The notes: generated by a model not told the origin, from the letters alone. A stretch of 64,000 nucleotides of DNA from Anthonomus grandis grandis (GCF_022605725.1 NC_065552.1:32437879-32501878); one strand, 5' to 3'. Positions 45,039 through 57,694 are shown, numbered from the stretch's first letter. Program-made: numbers and translations.

Positions 45039-45206
45039 TGTAAACACCAAGAAACTAGCTGATTCTTCGTTAGTGGCATACCACACGACTTCTAAAAGGT
45101 TGGCGACGATCGCCCTGAGTGATCGTTTTTTTCATAGTGTACTGTGTTAATAAATTAGTTGATTAATTGTTTTAATTCACAAGTGTCCAACGGGGAAAAC
45201 GCTACA
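45039..45206. mobile_element. Probable short or truncated solo LTR
   Basis: Begins TGTAAACACC and ends AACGCTACA, i.e. TG..CA borders, with ATAT on both sides, though the AT-rich context makes that weak. Its first part matches the LTR-like segments at 9057 and 11446 (AGCTGATTC, TAGTGGCATA, CACACGAC). It contains TTGGCGACGATCG and AATAAATTAG. No internal retrotransposon sequence adjoins it. Confidence 0.4.
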
Positions 45207-45229
45207 ATATATACGTATATTATTCAGAG

Positions 45230-45860
45230 ATTCGGGCAGGCCATATGTGTTCCTTATATAAAAACGGAAACACTAGGGGAGTTTTTTCGCGAGTATTCAA
45301 TATTTCCTTAGGTGGTCCTCAGGGATCTATATTGGGGCCTGATTTATTTCTGGTGTTTGTAAATGAGTTAAGAGAAGTAATAACCTCTAATTCAGTTTGC
45401 TGATGGCACGTCTTGAATGAATCCATACTGGCAAAGAAAACAAGCATTGTCATAACCGAAATGTCAAGATGGTGTCGCCAGAATGGGCTGAAACTTAATA
45501 CCTATCTCGAAAACAGATATTGTCTCATACAGACATCATGATGGTCTGCTTTGGTCATGGTCATGGTCGCTTTATGCATCCTTAAAGGGTGAGAGTATCC
45601 CTCAGGTTGCAGAGAGTAAGTTTCTGGTAGTGTTAATTGATCGGGAACTTTCCTGGAGAGGGGAAATTGAAACGTTAACCGGGAAAATTCACAGAGCTTG
45701 TTATGTAATAAGGTATTTGAGAGACCAGTTGTGCTTGGAGTCTTCATTATCGTACTATTATGGATATGTACAATCAATTATTCAGTACAGTTTAATATTT
45801 TCCGTCCAAAATTAAGACTTGTAGAAGTTTCTCTCTGTTTTCGTTTGAGATCAATTAAAA
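45230..45860 (+). pseudogene. Non-LTR RT fragment
   Basis: GGPQGSILGPDLFLVFVNEL (GVPQGSILGP motif), a degraded active-site region with a stop (NSVC-stop-WHVL in place of YADDT), MSRWCRQNGLKLN, and an open stretch MLIDRELSWRGEIETLTGKI then HRACYVIRYLRDQL. These are the standard consecutive RT blocks of jockey/CR1-like elements. The N-terminal catalytic motif is absent. Inactive, 5'-truncated copy. Confidence 0.78.
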
Positions 45861-45883
45861 TGTTATGCAATAGTTACAGTACA

Positions 45884-46400
45884 GGGTGGCCCAAATTCGA
45901 CCCTCATCAATGAGGATCTCGGAAACCGTAAGAGATACAAGGTCGGTTAAATTATGGCAAAGTTGCTGAATTTGTTACTTAGCAAAATGCAGTTTTAACA
46001 TTTAAAAAATTTAGAAATCTGGAAAAATCTTTTTTATTTTTTTATGACGTTATTTAAAATCGTATAATAAAGTAAATAACATTTTGTTAAGGGCACTTTT
46101 TCTCCTCTACAAGATGGAGTTTTCAGAATTAAAATACGACGTTTCGTTTTTGAGATACCAACCAATTTTTTTGTTCAAATAGGGCCCTGGATTTTTTTAC
46201 TTTATTTTGTTGAACCTACATTTTTATAAAACTTATGGCGTATCAAACTTTTTTATTTTCAACCCATTTAATAGCAAAAACTGAGATTTTCCATAATTAA
46301 AAAAAAAATTCTTAATACGAACCTACTTTTATTTTTTTTTCTTCTAATTAAGTATTTAGTATTGACTTATTATTAATAAAAACTAATGCACTCCTTGTTG
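45884..46400 (+). mobile_element. Non-autonomous DD41D-type element, 5' end
   Basis: TACAGGGTGGCCCAAATTCG at the start, then GGATCTCGGAAACCGTAAGA followed by GGTCGGTT and GGCAAAGTTG, shared with the repeat at 55036. Both contain CTCTACAA.ATG and CGACGTTTCGTTTTT further in. Neither copy has a transposase frame. The right end is not clear here. Confidence 0.6.
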
Positions 46401-47831
46401 ATGTCCTGTAGAAGAGTCATTAATTAACGGGTGTTTCAAAAACTTCTCGTATGCGATTAACGACGTCTTATTCGAGATTAACCTCCTTCTTGAAAAAAAA
46501 ATTCTCGGACTGAGAGAATCTTTTATGGCCGACCCAAAATATTAAAATTACTTAAAACGAAATTTAATTTGGGATCGAAAATGGGTTTTTACATTTACGC
46601 ATATAGTATTATGAAACGCACCTTTCTTGTTGAAGAGGGTCAGTTTTTTTATTCTTGAACGTCAACCCTTATCTGACATTAGGTTTTTAGGCAGAGACAG
46701 GCGGCAAAGGTTAAATTTGTAGGGAAAAGGAAAATATTTAAGACGTACCTTGGATTTACCAACCTACATTTAAAAGTATTATATATTTATATTTGTGAAA
46801 AATGTAATTACATCACATACCTAATCTTATTAGATATAAATAGAACCAACCGATGCTCTATTAAACTGAAACAAACGTAAATTAAAAAGACCTAGTTTTC
46901 CTGGAAAGCAATAATTGCTTTTAATTATATATAAGACCATTCTCCATAAATTATTTTAAGACCACGTCATGTTAAACTGCAAAAAGAATGACATGCCGAC
47001 AATACAAGTTTATTTTAATTATATATGCCAAAGACATTCTATTGAGCGAAATTATTATTAATATTTATAATATTTCACAGACAATGGATGAAACTTTACT
47101 GTTGTCTTAATTTAGAATTCAACCATGACGTTTGACAATTATAATATATATTATGCAGTTAATGCATTAATTGTATGGTTTACTTTTCAGGTTCTTTTTA
47201 TGTAATAAAGAATATTTATTAAAAGATATTTTTAGAATAATATGATGACAAGCCAGCCATTCTGATTTGCTATATGACTAAAATGGAATAATCAGTTTAT
47301 TAAAGTGACGATTTGGCATTACTAAATTGCATTTTTTTAAATAAATAAATAAATATAGTCTTTATTAAGAAAATGTCGGCGAAATCTAAAGCTAGCTGAA
47401 AGTTATTTAAGTCCAACCCTTTAAAATAACGAAATAAATAGGCTAGACTATATAACTGGACCTCCAAGAACATCTATAAATTCCAGTGATTTAAAAAGAG
47501 ACTAAAAATTAAATGTTGCAAACCCATTATATATTTTTATAGCATTAGAAGTAAAACACATTGTGAAAACCGAAAAAAGCTGTTTCTTATAAAAACCCAT
47601 TCAGATTATGTGCTTGAAAAACTAATTTTGATTAAATTAGCAGAGACAGACGCCTTAAATAATTTATATGTAAATACCATCAGCAATATTTAAATAAAGT
47701 ATATACAGTGACCGCCTTAAGTTCCGCATAAATTCGATAAAAATTAGAGACATGATTTTTTGAGAAAATGCTCAGACCCGTGGATTTTTATTTTAAGTTG
47801 CGAATTATTTCACATACATTTTTGTACACAG
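46401..47831. other. No gene seen
   Basis: AT-rich. A short (TAAA)n run lies at about 47341-47354, possibly the tail of a lost non-LTR insertion. Nothing else recognised. Confidence 0.45.
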
Positions 47832-47839
47832 AGTGGAAC

Positions 47840-50800
47840 CTTAGAACATTGAAAGGCTAGAATTAGTAAACAACAACTTTGTTTGAGTCCAACATGTGCA
47901 CAGGGGCAAGAGGGGTGTGTTGTTTACAAACATATTTGTCGATTCTCTGTTGTCAAGTCGACGCGAATTTCCAACGGAGGAAATTTTTTGCTATATTTTA
48001 ACAACCATTATAAGGTTAATTTAACTTATTTGTGTTGTATTTTATAGGAAAATTTAAATTAAAAAATATAAATACTACAATTAACCTATTTTAAGAATAA
48101 ATATAATATCCTTAAGCAAAAAAAAAACAAAATTATTAACATTCTTATGCCTAAAACCGTTTCTAAAAAATTTGAAGCGACAACACCGGAACTTAAGCGC
48201 CTGAGTCATACACATACTGTCATCTGTCAAACGGCTTTTTGTTTATGTTCGGGATTCGTGTATTTTCTTTAATTTTTTGGTTTCAAACGGAAAAAGGCCA
48301 CATTTTAGTGTTTTTTTAAATGGCTAGGATGGCAAAAACTTGTGTCGTTTGTGCCGCATCATGATAAAAAGGTGATTCAAGCCGATCTTTTCACAAGTAA
48401 GTACCGATACTTTCAGAACATCACATCATGGGGTAACCATCATCATAAACGTAGAATAGGGGATCTTATAGATATAAACCTAATAAAAACTTGAATGTAA
48501 AAGTGTGTGTAAAATACCAAAATATTTATATTCTTAAATCTAAATATATTTTTGAACATATTCATCTATCAATAGACTATAAAACATATAAAACTAGAAT
48601 TTTGTCCCTGGTTTTATTGCAGGATTTTATGTTTTTTTTTGTTGTTTTGGTAGAAAGATGGCATAATACCCATATACCTATCTATAGATAGTTATGTTTT
48701 TTAATATAGACATTAGGTAGATAGATGAAATTACTAATTTTTTATTGCCTTTAAAGAATTTTGAAATTTATTTAGATATTGATATCTATGTATAGTTAAT
48801 TTTGTCTTTCCCTAAAATTTGGTCGATAATTTTTTTTTGTTTTACCATATTGCAATTTATAATAATATATATATATATATATATATAGTAATTGGCACCA
48901 CATATTAATTTATTACTGTAATTTTTTTGCTTTTTGATTAAATATCAAATACTTATTATAAATTGCCTAATATATGCCCAAAGGGCACAATGGATTTCAT
49001 TAATCGAAATCAACACAATTAAAAAGAATATATTTGTTCAGACCACATTCTTAGAAGTGATTTATTATATAAGGAAGATAATATTATCAGTAGCCAGACT
49101 TTATTAAAAAAATCAGCTCTACCTTAAAAGTAATTTTTTTTTAAATATATTTTTTTAGTATAAAAAAATCGTCACAAAAAGTATTAGTGTTACTCATATA
49201 AGCTTTATTTATACCTAATACTTATTAAATTAGGTATGTGTGTAAAACTATTTTTTTATTAGGATTTCAGATGCACTGGTTAAAAACACAGCAGCCGATA
49301 ATTCAGTTAATTTACCAAGTGATTTACCCTTTAAAGCTGCAAGGGTAGTTTTCCTGAAGAGTGCAAAAACTTCTTTAGCTTCCAAAATGGTATATAGGTG
49401 AAACAGTGAAGCTAATATAGACAAGTATGGATAATTAAAATAAATTAGTATTCTTGATACACCAAATTTTGTATAATTACAGATCTGATCATTCATCATC
49501 AACAATAACTGCATCTGAGATTAATAGTTACTGTGGGGTCTAGGTCAACAATTACTATTTCCCATCCAATCCGTTTTTGTTTAACTGCTACACATTCCCT
49601 GACTCTGCATGGAAAAGGTAAAAATACACTCAAAATAGACATAATTATAGCACATTTAAAAATTATTGTTCAATTCTTTCTCGAAGTACAAATAAGACTT
49701 TTATGCCATGTATCATCTTATTCTATATATCTTATTTAAAAGTGATATAGTATTTTATCGTGTTATATTTGTAATTAAATGCAATTAATCAAATGTATGA
49801 TATTTCAAAGATTCTTTATAATAACATACATTTTATTGATTAATTGTATATTACTCTAGGGTAAAATCAAAATGATATCCTGAGGACCTTTTAAAAGCTA
49901 AATAACTTGTCACCAAATTATGGAAAAAAAATCAAGAACAAAAAATTAAAATTCGAAGATTGCAACAAACAAATTTGCGCCAAAGAAATTGAATTAGATG
50001 TCTCAAGTTATTATTAAAATACTTAAAAAATAATAACATGATTTTCGAAAAAGCCCCACATATTACATATTTTATTTGACTTGTAAAAGTACTTGTTTGT
50101 ATATTACTACTAATAAACTATCTAATCTAATCTATTGTACATAGTCTTTATTCTTAGGTAAGCTTTGTTTTTTAGTATAAATTAATATGATATAATAATT
50201 GGTATTAGGTATTATATAGGTCACTGTTAAATATCTCAAAACCATTGTACAGGCTAAATACTCATAATAAAAATCTTATAACCTATAAAAAACCTGCAAC
50301 TCCTTCACAATTTGAACATCCTTGTAGTTTTAACTCTTTCCGCTGAAGCAATACTGTCCCTTTGAAAAAGTCAGCACCATAGAAGTATATATTATGTGAT
50401 TTAAAGTAAGTGATGTAAAACTGAGTTTTGTCCAATATAACAATAATAAAATTTTGCAAAATGTTAAAAATTTGTGTCTTAAAACATGATTTATTAAGAA
50501 ATCTATAATATTATATTAATAAAATATTTTATTTCCATAAAAATGCTTTGACAAACATGCTGCCTTTTATTAGGACCTTCCTCTAACGAAGTCCGTTAAA
50601 AAAACACATAAATAGCTCATAAATGGTAATATTACTTAAACTCTATAATTATTAATAAAAAATTATCAGGTAAATATTTGTTGACGACGTCACTGGTAGA
50701 GAGTGCTTGTATCGGTGGCGTCAACAATGCGATCGAGCGGCGTTGCGATGCCATTACCGTTTTCTCGTTTCTTCATACTTTTATTTTCATATTTCACGTA

Positions 50801-51043
50801 TATTGACTTCGATATAGAGTATCTTATCAAATTTATTTTTAAAAAATGCTTGATATTTTATTAAAGAGGAGCAGTAGTATTGTTTTAAGTTTTCGGAAGA
50901 AACTGAAAACTTTTATGATATTATAAAGTGATTTTTGCCATTTCTCTATAAGCATTTGGCAACATTGTATCAGAGATGTTGCAAGCAAACAAACCTGCCC
51001 TTAGTTCCACGGCATGCTACTTCTAGCCTTTCAATGTTCTAAG
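47840..51043. mobile_element. 3.2-kb DNA transposon with 23-bp inverted ends and 8-bp duplication, superfamily not assigned
   Basis: Perfect inverted ends (CTTAGAACATTGAAAGGCTA.. at 47840-47862 and 51021-51043) are flanked by the identical 8-mer AGTGGAAC (47832-47839 and 51044-51051). An 8-bp duplication is known for hAT and P superfamilies, among others. Near 48322 ATGGCTAGGATGGCAAAAAC begins MARMAKTCVVCAAS, faintly like a THAP zinc-finger start, followed by two stops and a donor-like CAAGTAAGTA. That would favour P but is weak. Other frames (49248-49514 minus; an exon-like plus stretch 49489-49618 ending AAAAG/GTAAAA) are unrecognised. A deleted sibling lies at 3250-4135. A (TA)n run sits at 48864-48888. 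Confidence 0.82.
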
Positions 51044-51051
51044 AGTGGAAC

Positions 51052-52134
51052 AAAAAAATTAACCTCATCAGTCAGTTTTTTTATAAATCCCTTAGACAGT
51101 GACTGCTTTATTAAAATTGTCAGAAAATAAATATTAAAAACGGTGTTAATCTTAATGAATCAAAGGACAATAAATTTAAGACTATTTATTCTGATCTTTC
51201 TTGTACCTTTATCAGGTAATAAGTTTAAGAGCGTTTGATCAAATTAAGTTTTATCAGATATTTTTTATAAAATGAGTTTTCAATATTAATAATTTGAAAT
51301 ATTCTGTACAGAAATATCTTGATATAGTATAAATTTGTAAGTAAATTTATGACTAATATTTAGGAATATCTACTTAGACATACGACTTACATTCGAAAGG
51401 CTTATTTGTAGTTAAGACTTGAATCACGATGGCTTACCTGCAAAAAAAAAGAAAAAACTTTAAACTCTAAAAACAAATTAAAATTTATTAAAAATGTGTA
51501 TAAAACCCGTTATAACCGCGATACTGCCAGCGGTCTTGACATTGAAGCTCCCACAATTTTTATACTAAATATTAATGTGCAAGGAATTCTAACAATAGAC
51601 TCTAAATTATCCGAAGAAAAATTCCAAAAAGCCAAATTGAGTCACTTTATCCTCCAACTTCCGCCGACTTCATCACGTTCCTTTTCCTGCTTTCAAGTCG
51701 ACTTTGTAGCGGAGCACAATGTTCCTAACCTATTTTTTTTTTGTGTCGCATTCCGCTGATTATTCCACTGTGCTGCAGCACCAGTTTATATCAGTAGCGG
51801 ACTTACTAGGGCAAATATTCCTACTATTTAGATTTATTCTTTTACATCATCATTTAATTTTCATAAGACTCTCTGCGAAGAGCAAATTAGTACGCCAATA
51901 TATGGACGTCCACTATAATTTTAATAGGCCCGCCATTGGGTGTGTCTGTCATTCTTGTCAGAAGTCACTTTAGTTTTTACTCAAGTCGTGTGTGCACTTT
52001 GCTCCCTTGCTCTATATATAAATTACTTATCACATCTTCATTAAAATATATAACTATGCATTATAAACAGTGTTTTATTGAGGAGAGCATAAGAAACAAC
52101 CCAGAACACTGGTCGTGGAAAAGCCCACGCCATA
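51052..52134. other. No identified gene
   Basis: AT-rich, with an 87-codon open frame at 51496 of unknown nature and a TATA-like CTATATATAAATT near 52012. It could include a degraded LTR, but no partner copy is in the window. Confidence 0.35.
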
Positions 52135-54098
52135 ACTTATTTATTTATTTATTTATTTATTTACGGGATGTCCCCATTCTAAAAAAATTACAAAATAAAT
52201 TATATCCTAACCCTAAATGTATAGAATTATTCTGCCATAAACAAATATATTATTAAGATATTGTATAATGAACTTAATCTATTAAATAACCATATTTTCT
52301 ATAAATCAATAATATATCTATCTAAATGTATATAAATATGTAGCAGCCATATACACATATACAAATAAGATAAAACTTCCAATAACTTCCAAAAAAAATA
52401 TAAAGCAACTAAAAACATATCCATTAAAATAATCAAAATAAGAAAAGTAAAAGCAATCAAATTTATTTGATACTTAACTAACACACGTACTCAACGAGAA
52501 AACTCACTCAGACACCTTTTAAGTTTTGAAGGCTCTAAGTCAAAAGCCTGATTAAATCTATTTCCCAACATGTGGAGTCGATTAACTGGATAAAATTTAC
52601 CATAGTTTGTATGGTGATATTCAACCAGAAAAAGGGACGTCTCTCTAAGGACTCTGGTATTGCATCTAAAGTTTATCCTCGATAACAATTCAGGGCAATC
52701 AATAACATTATTAATCAACTTGTGAAGAAATATCATATCACACCTAGTTTGATAGTGCTCAAGAGAAGTCATATTTAACATTGACTTAAGTTCCAATAAA
52801 GACTCATCTCGTACATTTAATCGCCAGGCACAAGTCCTGAGAAATTTATTTTGGACCTTATCAAGACTGTAAATATGGTTAGCATAATAACGGTACCAGA
52901 CTATGGAAGAATAAGACATGACACTACGAATAAGTGTGAGATATAAAACTCTGAAGGCAGCTACTGAAAAGTCTTGAGTATTTCTAGTTATAAAACCAAG
53001 AGTATGAAGGGCTTTACTAGACAAACTATCTATATGGGGTATAAAAGTCAGGGAACTGTCAAACAACACCCCCAAATCTTTAATTAGCGATACTCTTGAA
53101 AGTATATTATCATTTATGTGGTAGTCAAATGGGACAACTTTTCTAGATTTAGTAAAAGGAATGATAAAACACTTATCCTTATTAACATGTAAGCCATTAG
53201 AGACAGACAAGAAGAATAGAATCTATGTCTGATTGTATCATCAGGCAATCAGACAAGTTTAAAATATGTAAAAATAGCTTCAGCTTGTCTGCAAATAATA
53301 GGAATTTGCAAAATTTGATAATACTAAAAATATCGCTAAATTAATTAAAGAGTAGAGGCCCCAAATGTGACCAAAAGTGTGACCTGAAGTAACCAAAATA
53401 GGAACTGAAAGTGAACCCCTTACATTAACAAATTGTATCCTTTTATGTAGGTAACTATTTAGCCAAGAAAGAAACCACTTAGGGAAACCATAGCATCTTA
53501 ATTTAAAAATGAACAATGAGTGGATGACTGTGTCAAAGGCCTTTGAGAAATCAGTATAGATGGAGTCGACCTGATGACCCTTCTCGAAAGCCCTGATAAT
53601 GAAGTCATGATATAATACACGGTTTGTAGAAGTAGATTTACCCTGCCTAAACTCATGTTGCTCGTTGATCAAGAGACCTCTACAATGCCAAGTAAGATAT
53701 TTGTTCAGGATAAGCTGAAAAAGCTTAGGGATAGCAGATAACATAACAATGGGCCTGTAATTTTTTATATCATCCCTGTCACCATTTTTGAATACAGGAG
53801 TTTTAAAGCTGTCACGCCATTTCTCAGGGAAAGTTTGTAATTTTAAAGACAAATTAAATAATGTACACAAAGGTCTAGACAAACTATAAACACATCTTTT
53901 TAGGAAATAGGTAGGAACATTATCAGGACCATAACTCAGTTTGTCCTTAAGACCAAAAATAAATTCAAAAACCTCAGACAGGGTGAACTGAATAAAAGGC
54001 ATGTCGACAGAATTTGCTACTGGAAAATTAAAGTTACTGAGATCAACCTCATCAGAGTGATTAAACACTAGAAAAATAGGTAGAAAATAAGTTTGCAA
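52135..54098 (-). pseudogene. Non-LTR retrotransposon RT with (TAAA)n tail, catalytic motif mutated
   Basis: A nearly complete RT domain in two frames. First frame (53280-54098): KDKLSYGPDNVPTYFLKRC, FPEKWRDSFKTPVFKNGDRD, DIKNYRPIVMLSAIPKLFQL, EFRQGKSTSTN, and HQVDSIYTDFSKAFDTVIHS (first catalytic Asp). After a frameshift near 53350 the active-site block reads FLLFADK, where FADD is expected (codons at 53284-53295), so the second catalytic Asp is replaced. Second frame (52491-53210): LHVNKDKCFIIPFTKSRKVV, IKDLGVLFDSSLTFIPHIDS, SYSSIVWYRYYANHIYSLDK, ending in SEFSR. A (TTTA)n run at 52137-52165 is its 3' tail. No endonuclease or ORF1 is attached, so it is 5'-truncated. Confidence 0.88.
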
Positions 54099-54479
54099 TA
54101 TCCTCCTTACTCAAAACAAAATGGAATTGAAAATAATAGAATAAGACTGGGGAAATTTACGTTTCTACCACAAATTGACAGAAATAGGTCCGAATTAGTG
54201 TTATATAAATTTTACTTATGGTTTGAATTAAGGAAGTTTATTACCCTGATTGAAGAAAAATTATCTTAAAGCCTTATGTCCACTTGTAACTTTCACCGCA
54301 TTTCATTTTTCAGATATTTCAAATAGCTCTCCTAATGTTTCGAAGACACAAAAAACCTTATTCTATTCTTCTCGCTTCCTAATGCGTCTGTTCCTCCATT
54401 TTGAATTAACACCAAGAAATGCTAACGAATTTGCTTAATAGATAAACCGTTCACATACTACACGCTATAGTAAGTCGAC
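54099..54479. other. No gene seen
   Basis: AT-rich upstream flank of the truncated non-LTR element. Confidence 0.45.
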
Positions 54480-55030
54480 AAATATTTGCTCTAGGGATGC
54501 CAGGAGGGAGGTGAGAAGGAAACCACTGGAGATGCCCTTCATATATGCTACAAGCATTTATGAGATAAAGACGATCAGGAAGTTATAACAAGACAACGAC
54601 CCGATAAACTCGTGAAAGCCTATGAAACTTTTTTTTAAATGGCTTTGTGTCGAGCACTTTTAGCCACAATTTCCTAGCGAAGCAACGGTATTTATGATGT
54701 ATTATGACAAATTATAAAAACTCATTGGATCCCTTAATTATCTAAAAACTTATATCTAACTTTCTATAATATAGATATCTGCTTATACCAATAAGTATAA
54801 TCCCTATGAAACTATTTTTAGAAAATAAGTGCTGTAGCAGTCTCTCGACTTAAATCCTATTGAACACTTACGGGAAAAGCTTACTTTACTTCATAAAGTC
54901 TAAGAAAAATATTTAAATACGGGTGAATTATTTGCATTTCTAAATGTAAATTGATGGGAAATTATGGACAAACAAAGCAATAAACTAACTTACAAGAGTG
55001 ATTGTGTACACGCATATCTAATAAAATGCA
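54480..55030 (+). pseudogene. Tc1-like (DD34E) transposase, heavily decayed
   Basis: QDNDPINS near 54590 matches the QDNDPKHTS second-Asp motif, and QSLDLNPIEHLREKL near 54840 matches QSPDLNPIEHLW with the catalytic Glu. The sequence between them is longer than the usual 34 residues and full of stops, so insertions have occurred. The N-terminal part is absent or unrecognisable. A repeat of the DD41D type begins right after it. Confidence 0.65.
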
Positions 55031-55035
55031 AGAAC

Positions 55036-55548
55036 AGATTTGTAGAGGGTGTCCCAAATTCGAGGATGACCATCCGGATCTCGGAAACCGTAAGAGTTAC
55101 GGGGTCGGTTTAATAGAGGCAAAGTTGCGCAATTTGCAGCTTAATAAAATGATGTTTATAAAGTTTTAAAATTCCGGATACTTCCGGAGATTTCCAAAAA
55201 AAAAAAAACGAAAATTGTCAAAATCGTTTTTACCTTCTACCGACTTTATTTAAAGAGATATCGAAAAACTAAAAACAGTTTTTCCTTGCCACTTTTTATG
55301 CTCTACAACATGACGCAAAAAAAAATAATCCGACGTTTCGTTTTTTTTTTTTCGATCATCATCAACTTTATTTTTTCTCATGGGCACCATATTGGATTTT
55401 CTCATTTTTAAAAAGTATTTTTTATTGCCTTTACAATGAGGTATCTCACTTGCATAACCGATTACTCAACAACAAGTTTATGTGGGAAATTATCATCAAC
55501 TCTGTTTTATATATGAACCAAAGTTATGAAATACCCTGTATTCAATTG
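55036..55548 (+). mobile_element. Non-autonomous DD41D-type element
   Basis: Starts AGAGGGTGTCCCAAATTCGA, then GGATCTCGGAAACCGTAAGA and GGTCGGTTTAATAG, closely similar to the copy at 45884 and to the minus-strand 5' end at 13812. ATACCCTGTA near 55540 may be its right end. About 500 bp, no coding capacity. Confidence 0.6.
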
Positions 55549-56520
55549 ATACATTTTCATTGAATTAGTTTAAAAAAAACTATATCAAATACAGAGTATT
55601 TTATAGCTTCAGTTTATATAAAATCAATTTATTTGGAAATCCTATTGATATATCTTCTTAGGGGATGGCCCAACCCAACCCAATACTGCTCCTTGAAGGA
55701 CCTTAAATTTTAATTCTGTAAAATAAGACTTCAAAGCATTTAAATTAACCCCTTAAGATGTGCCAGATAGATAGGATTATTTTAGCTATTTAAAAAATTA
55801 TAGCACTTTAGTTTCATTTCAAGAGTTGTGAGGGACTCTCAAGTGAAGCTCTATTTTTTAAGACCATCAATTATTGTTTCTATAAGGTGAATTACTGCCA
55901 TTGTAGTTGATTTAACACTTCTAAAACAACGCTGATTATTCCTTATTTTCCGTTAGATTTGAAGTAAATGGTAATACTAGATTTTTGGATTTTTTGAGAA
56001 AATGGAAATAAGTCTATGGTTAGTTAAGTCATTGGGAGAGTCTTTTTCATAATTTTTTTTTCGAAACTCTCAGGATTTTAAAGGATGCTCAAAAAAAACC
56101 CGAGTTAAGTTATTCATGAATTAAGAAGCTTTACTAATGGATATATTATATATTTTTTATAAATAAATTATATTATATATTTAATAAATTTTGGATTTTT
56201 AATGATTTGATTAGGTCATACCACTCAATTATAGATATTTTGTTAAATACAAAGTTATTAACTGAAAAGTGTAAATTAGATGTTTATTCATTTACGTAAT
56301 CTTCTGAAAATCCTTCGGAAGGAGATATTGAAGAAAAAATTATTATTAGAACTATTAGGCGGGAAATCGTTTGAGCGTACTACATTCAATACCGCTTTTG
56401 GGTTGTAGCGAATTATCCAATTCGAGGTTGGCTAAGTACCCTGCCGTTTGACACCTGTCAGAAATAAACGTCATGTGAAGCGTTTTTTTTTAGTTGAAGG
56501 TTTGCCATTAATTTATAATT
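55549..56520. other. No identified gene
   Basis: AT-rich. The last 150 bases are less AT-rich and are probably the 5' untranslated part of the DD41D element that follows. Its left terminal repeat was not found. Confidence 0.4.
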
Positions 56521-57694
56521 ATGGATGGTTTAACAGTCGAACAACGTACTAAAATTATTAAATTGTTCTATAAAAATGGTGATTCTCCTGTGTCAACGTT
56601 TAGAGCTTTACGAGCCGATTACGGTCGACATAATCGTCCTACAGAGCAAACAATTTCGAACACAGTAAGAAAATTTGAAGAGACTGGATCGGTTACTGAT
56701 ATTGTAAGGCACGTGCATCACCGTAACGTTCGTTCAGCTGAAAATATCGCTGCTGTGGCTCAAAGTGTGGAGGAACACCCAAATTTGTCAATTCCTCGGC
56801 GTGCTCAAAATGTGGGTTTGTCTTACGGCTCACTGTGGCAAGTTTTGCATTTGGACTTACAGCTCCATCCGTACAAAGTCCAACTCACTCAAGAACTTAA
56901 GCCTACAGACCTTGGACAACGCAGAACATTCGCAAATTGAGTGCTTGAACAACAAGCTGCTGATGCTCATTTTTCGAGCAGAATTTTCTTCAGTGATGAG
57001 GCTTATTTTACGCTGTGTGGCTACGTAAATAAACAGAATTGCCGCATATGGGGTTCTGAAAATCCTCAGGTGTTCGTAGAAAGGCCTTTGCATCCCGAAA
57101 AAGTGACTGTATGGTGTGCATTATGGTCTGGTGGTGTCAATGGTCCGTATTTTTTTGAAAACAATCGTGGGAGAGCCTTAACAGTAAACTCTGAGTGGTA
57201 TGGAAGCATGTTTATTTTTGGAGAGAAATCGAAGAAGAAGATCTGGAAGACATGTGGTTCTAACAGGACGGGGCCACAAGTCACACAACACAGGCCAACC
57301 GAGCTCTTTTGCAAGAGAAGTTTCCAGGACGTTTAATTTGAAGATTAGGTGATATCTATGGGCCCCCAAGATCCTGTGATCTCACACCTTTGGATTTTTT
57401 TTGTGGGGCTATGCAAACGATCGTGTCTACGCCAATAACCCTCAAACTCTTCAACAACTTAAAGACAACTCGTGAAGTTCTAGCCGAGATATCACCTGAA
57501 ATGTGCCGAAAAGTGATTGAAAATTTTCTTAAAAGGATTGTCAGAGTTCCCGCGGTGGACATTTAAATGATATTGTGTTTCACATATAATGGAATGATTC
57601 AATCTTTAAAACAAAATAAAAATTTCATCTCCATCTGAATATCTTGTGTGTTTTATTTAACTTTACTTTCCCAAGCATAAAATGGATAACCCTG
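56521..57694 (+). pseudogene. DD41D Tc1/mariner transposase, longest copy
   Basis: Starts with ATG 56521: MDGLTVEQRTKIIKLFYKNG, TVRKFEETGSVTD (first HTH), SAENIAAVAQSVEEHPNLSI (second HTH), LHPYKVQLTQELKP. TGA at 56938-56940 interrupts QRRTFAN/VLEQQ. The first catalytic Asp is in RIFFSDEAYF, then GYVNKQNCRIWGSENPQVF, VTVWCALWSGGVNGPYFFEN. A frameshift near 57230 leads to LEDMWF-stop-QDGATSHTTQ with the second Asp, and CDLTPLDFF carries the third with about 41 residues between (DD41D, rosa-like). AEISPEMCRKVIENFLKRI closes the gene; the coding part ends near 57567. The element ends ATAACCCTGTA near 57694. At least two stops and three frameshifts. Inactive. Confidence 0.88.

Noticed and set aside
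45502..45777. 91-codon minus-strand frame
   Set aside because: Antisense to the plus-strand RT fragment, which has the recognisable motifs.
48864..48888. (TA)n run as a functional site
   Set aside because: Simple microsatellite in an AT-rich element.
49248..49514. 88-codon minus-strand frame as the transposase of the 3.2-kb element
   Set aside because: No catalytic or DNA-binding motif recognised; left unassigned.
57066..57369. Minus-strand frames of 63-82 codons
   Set aside because: Shadows of the DD41D transposase at 56521.
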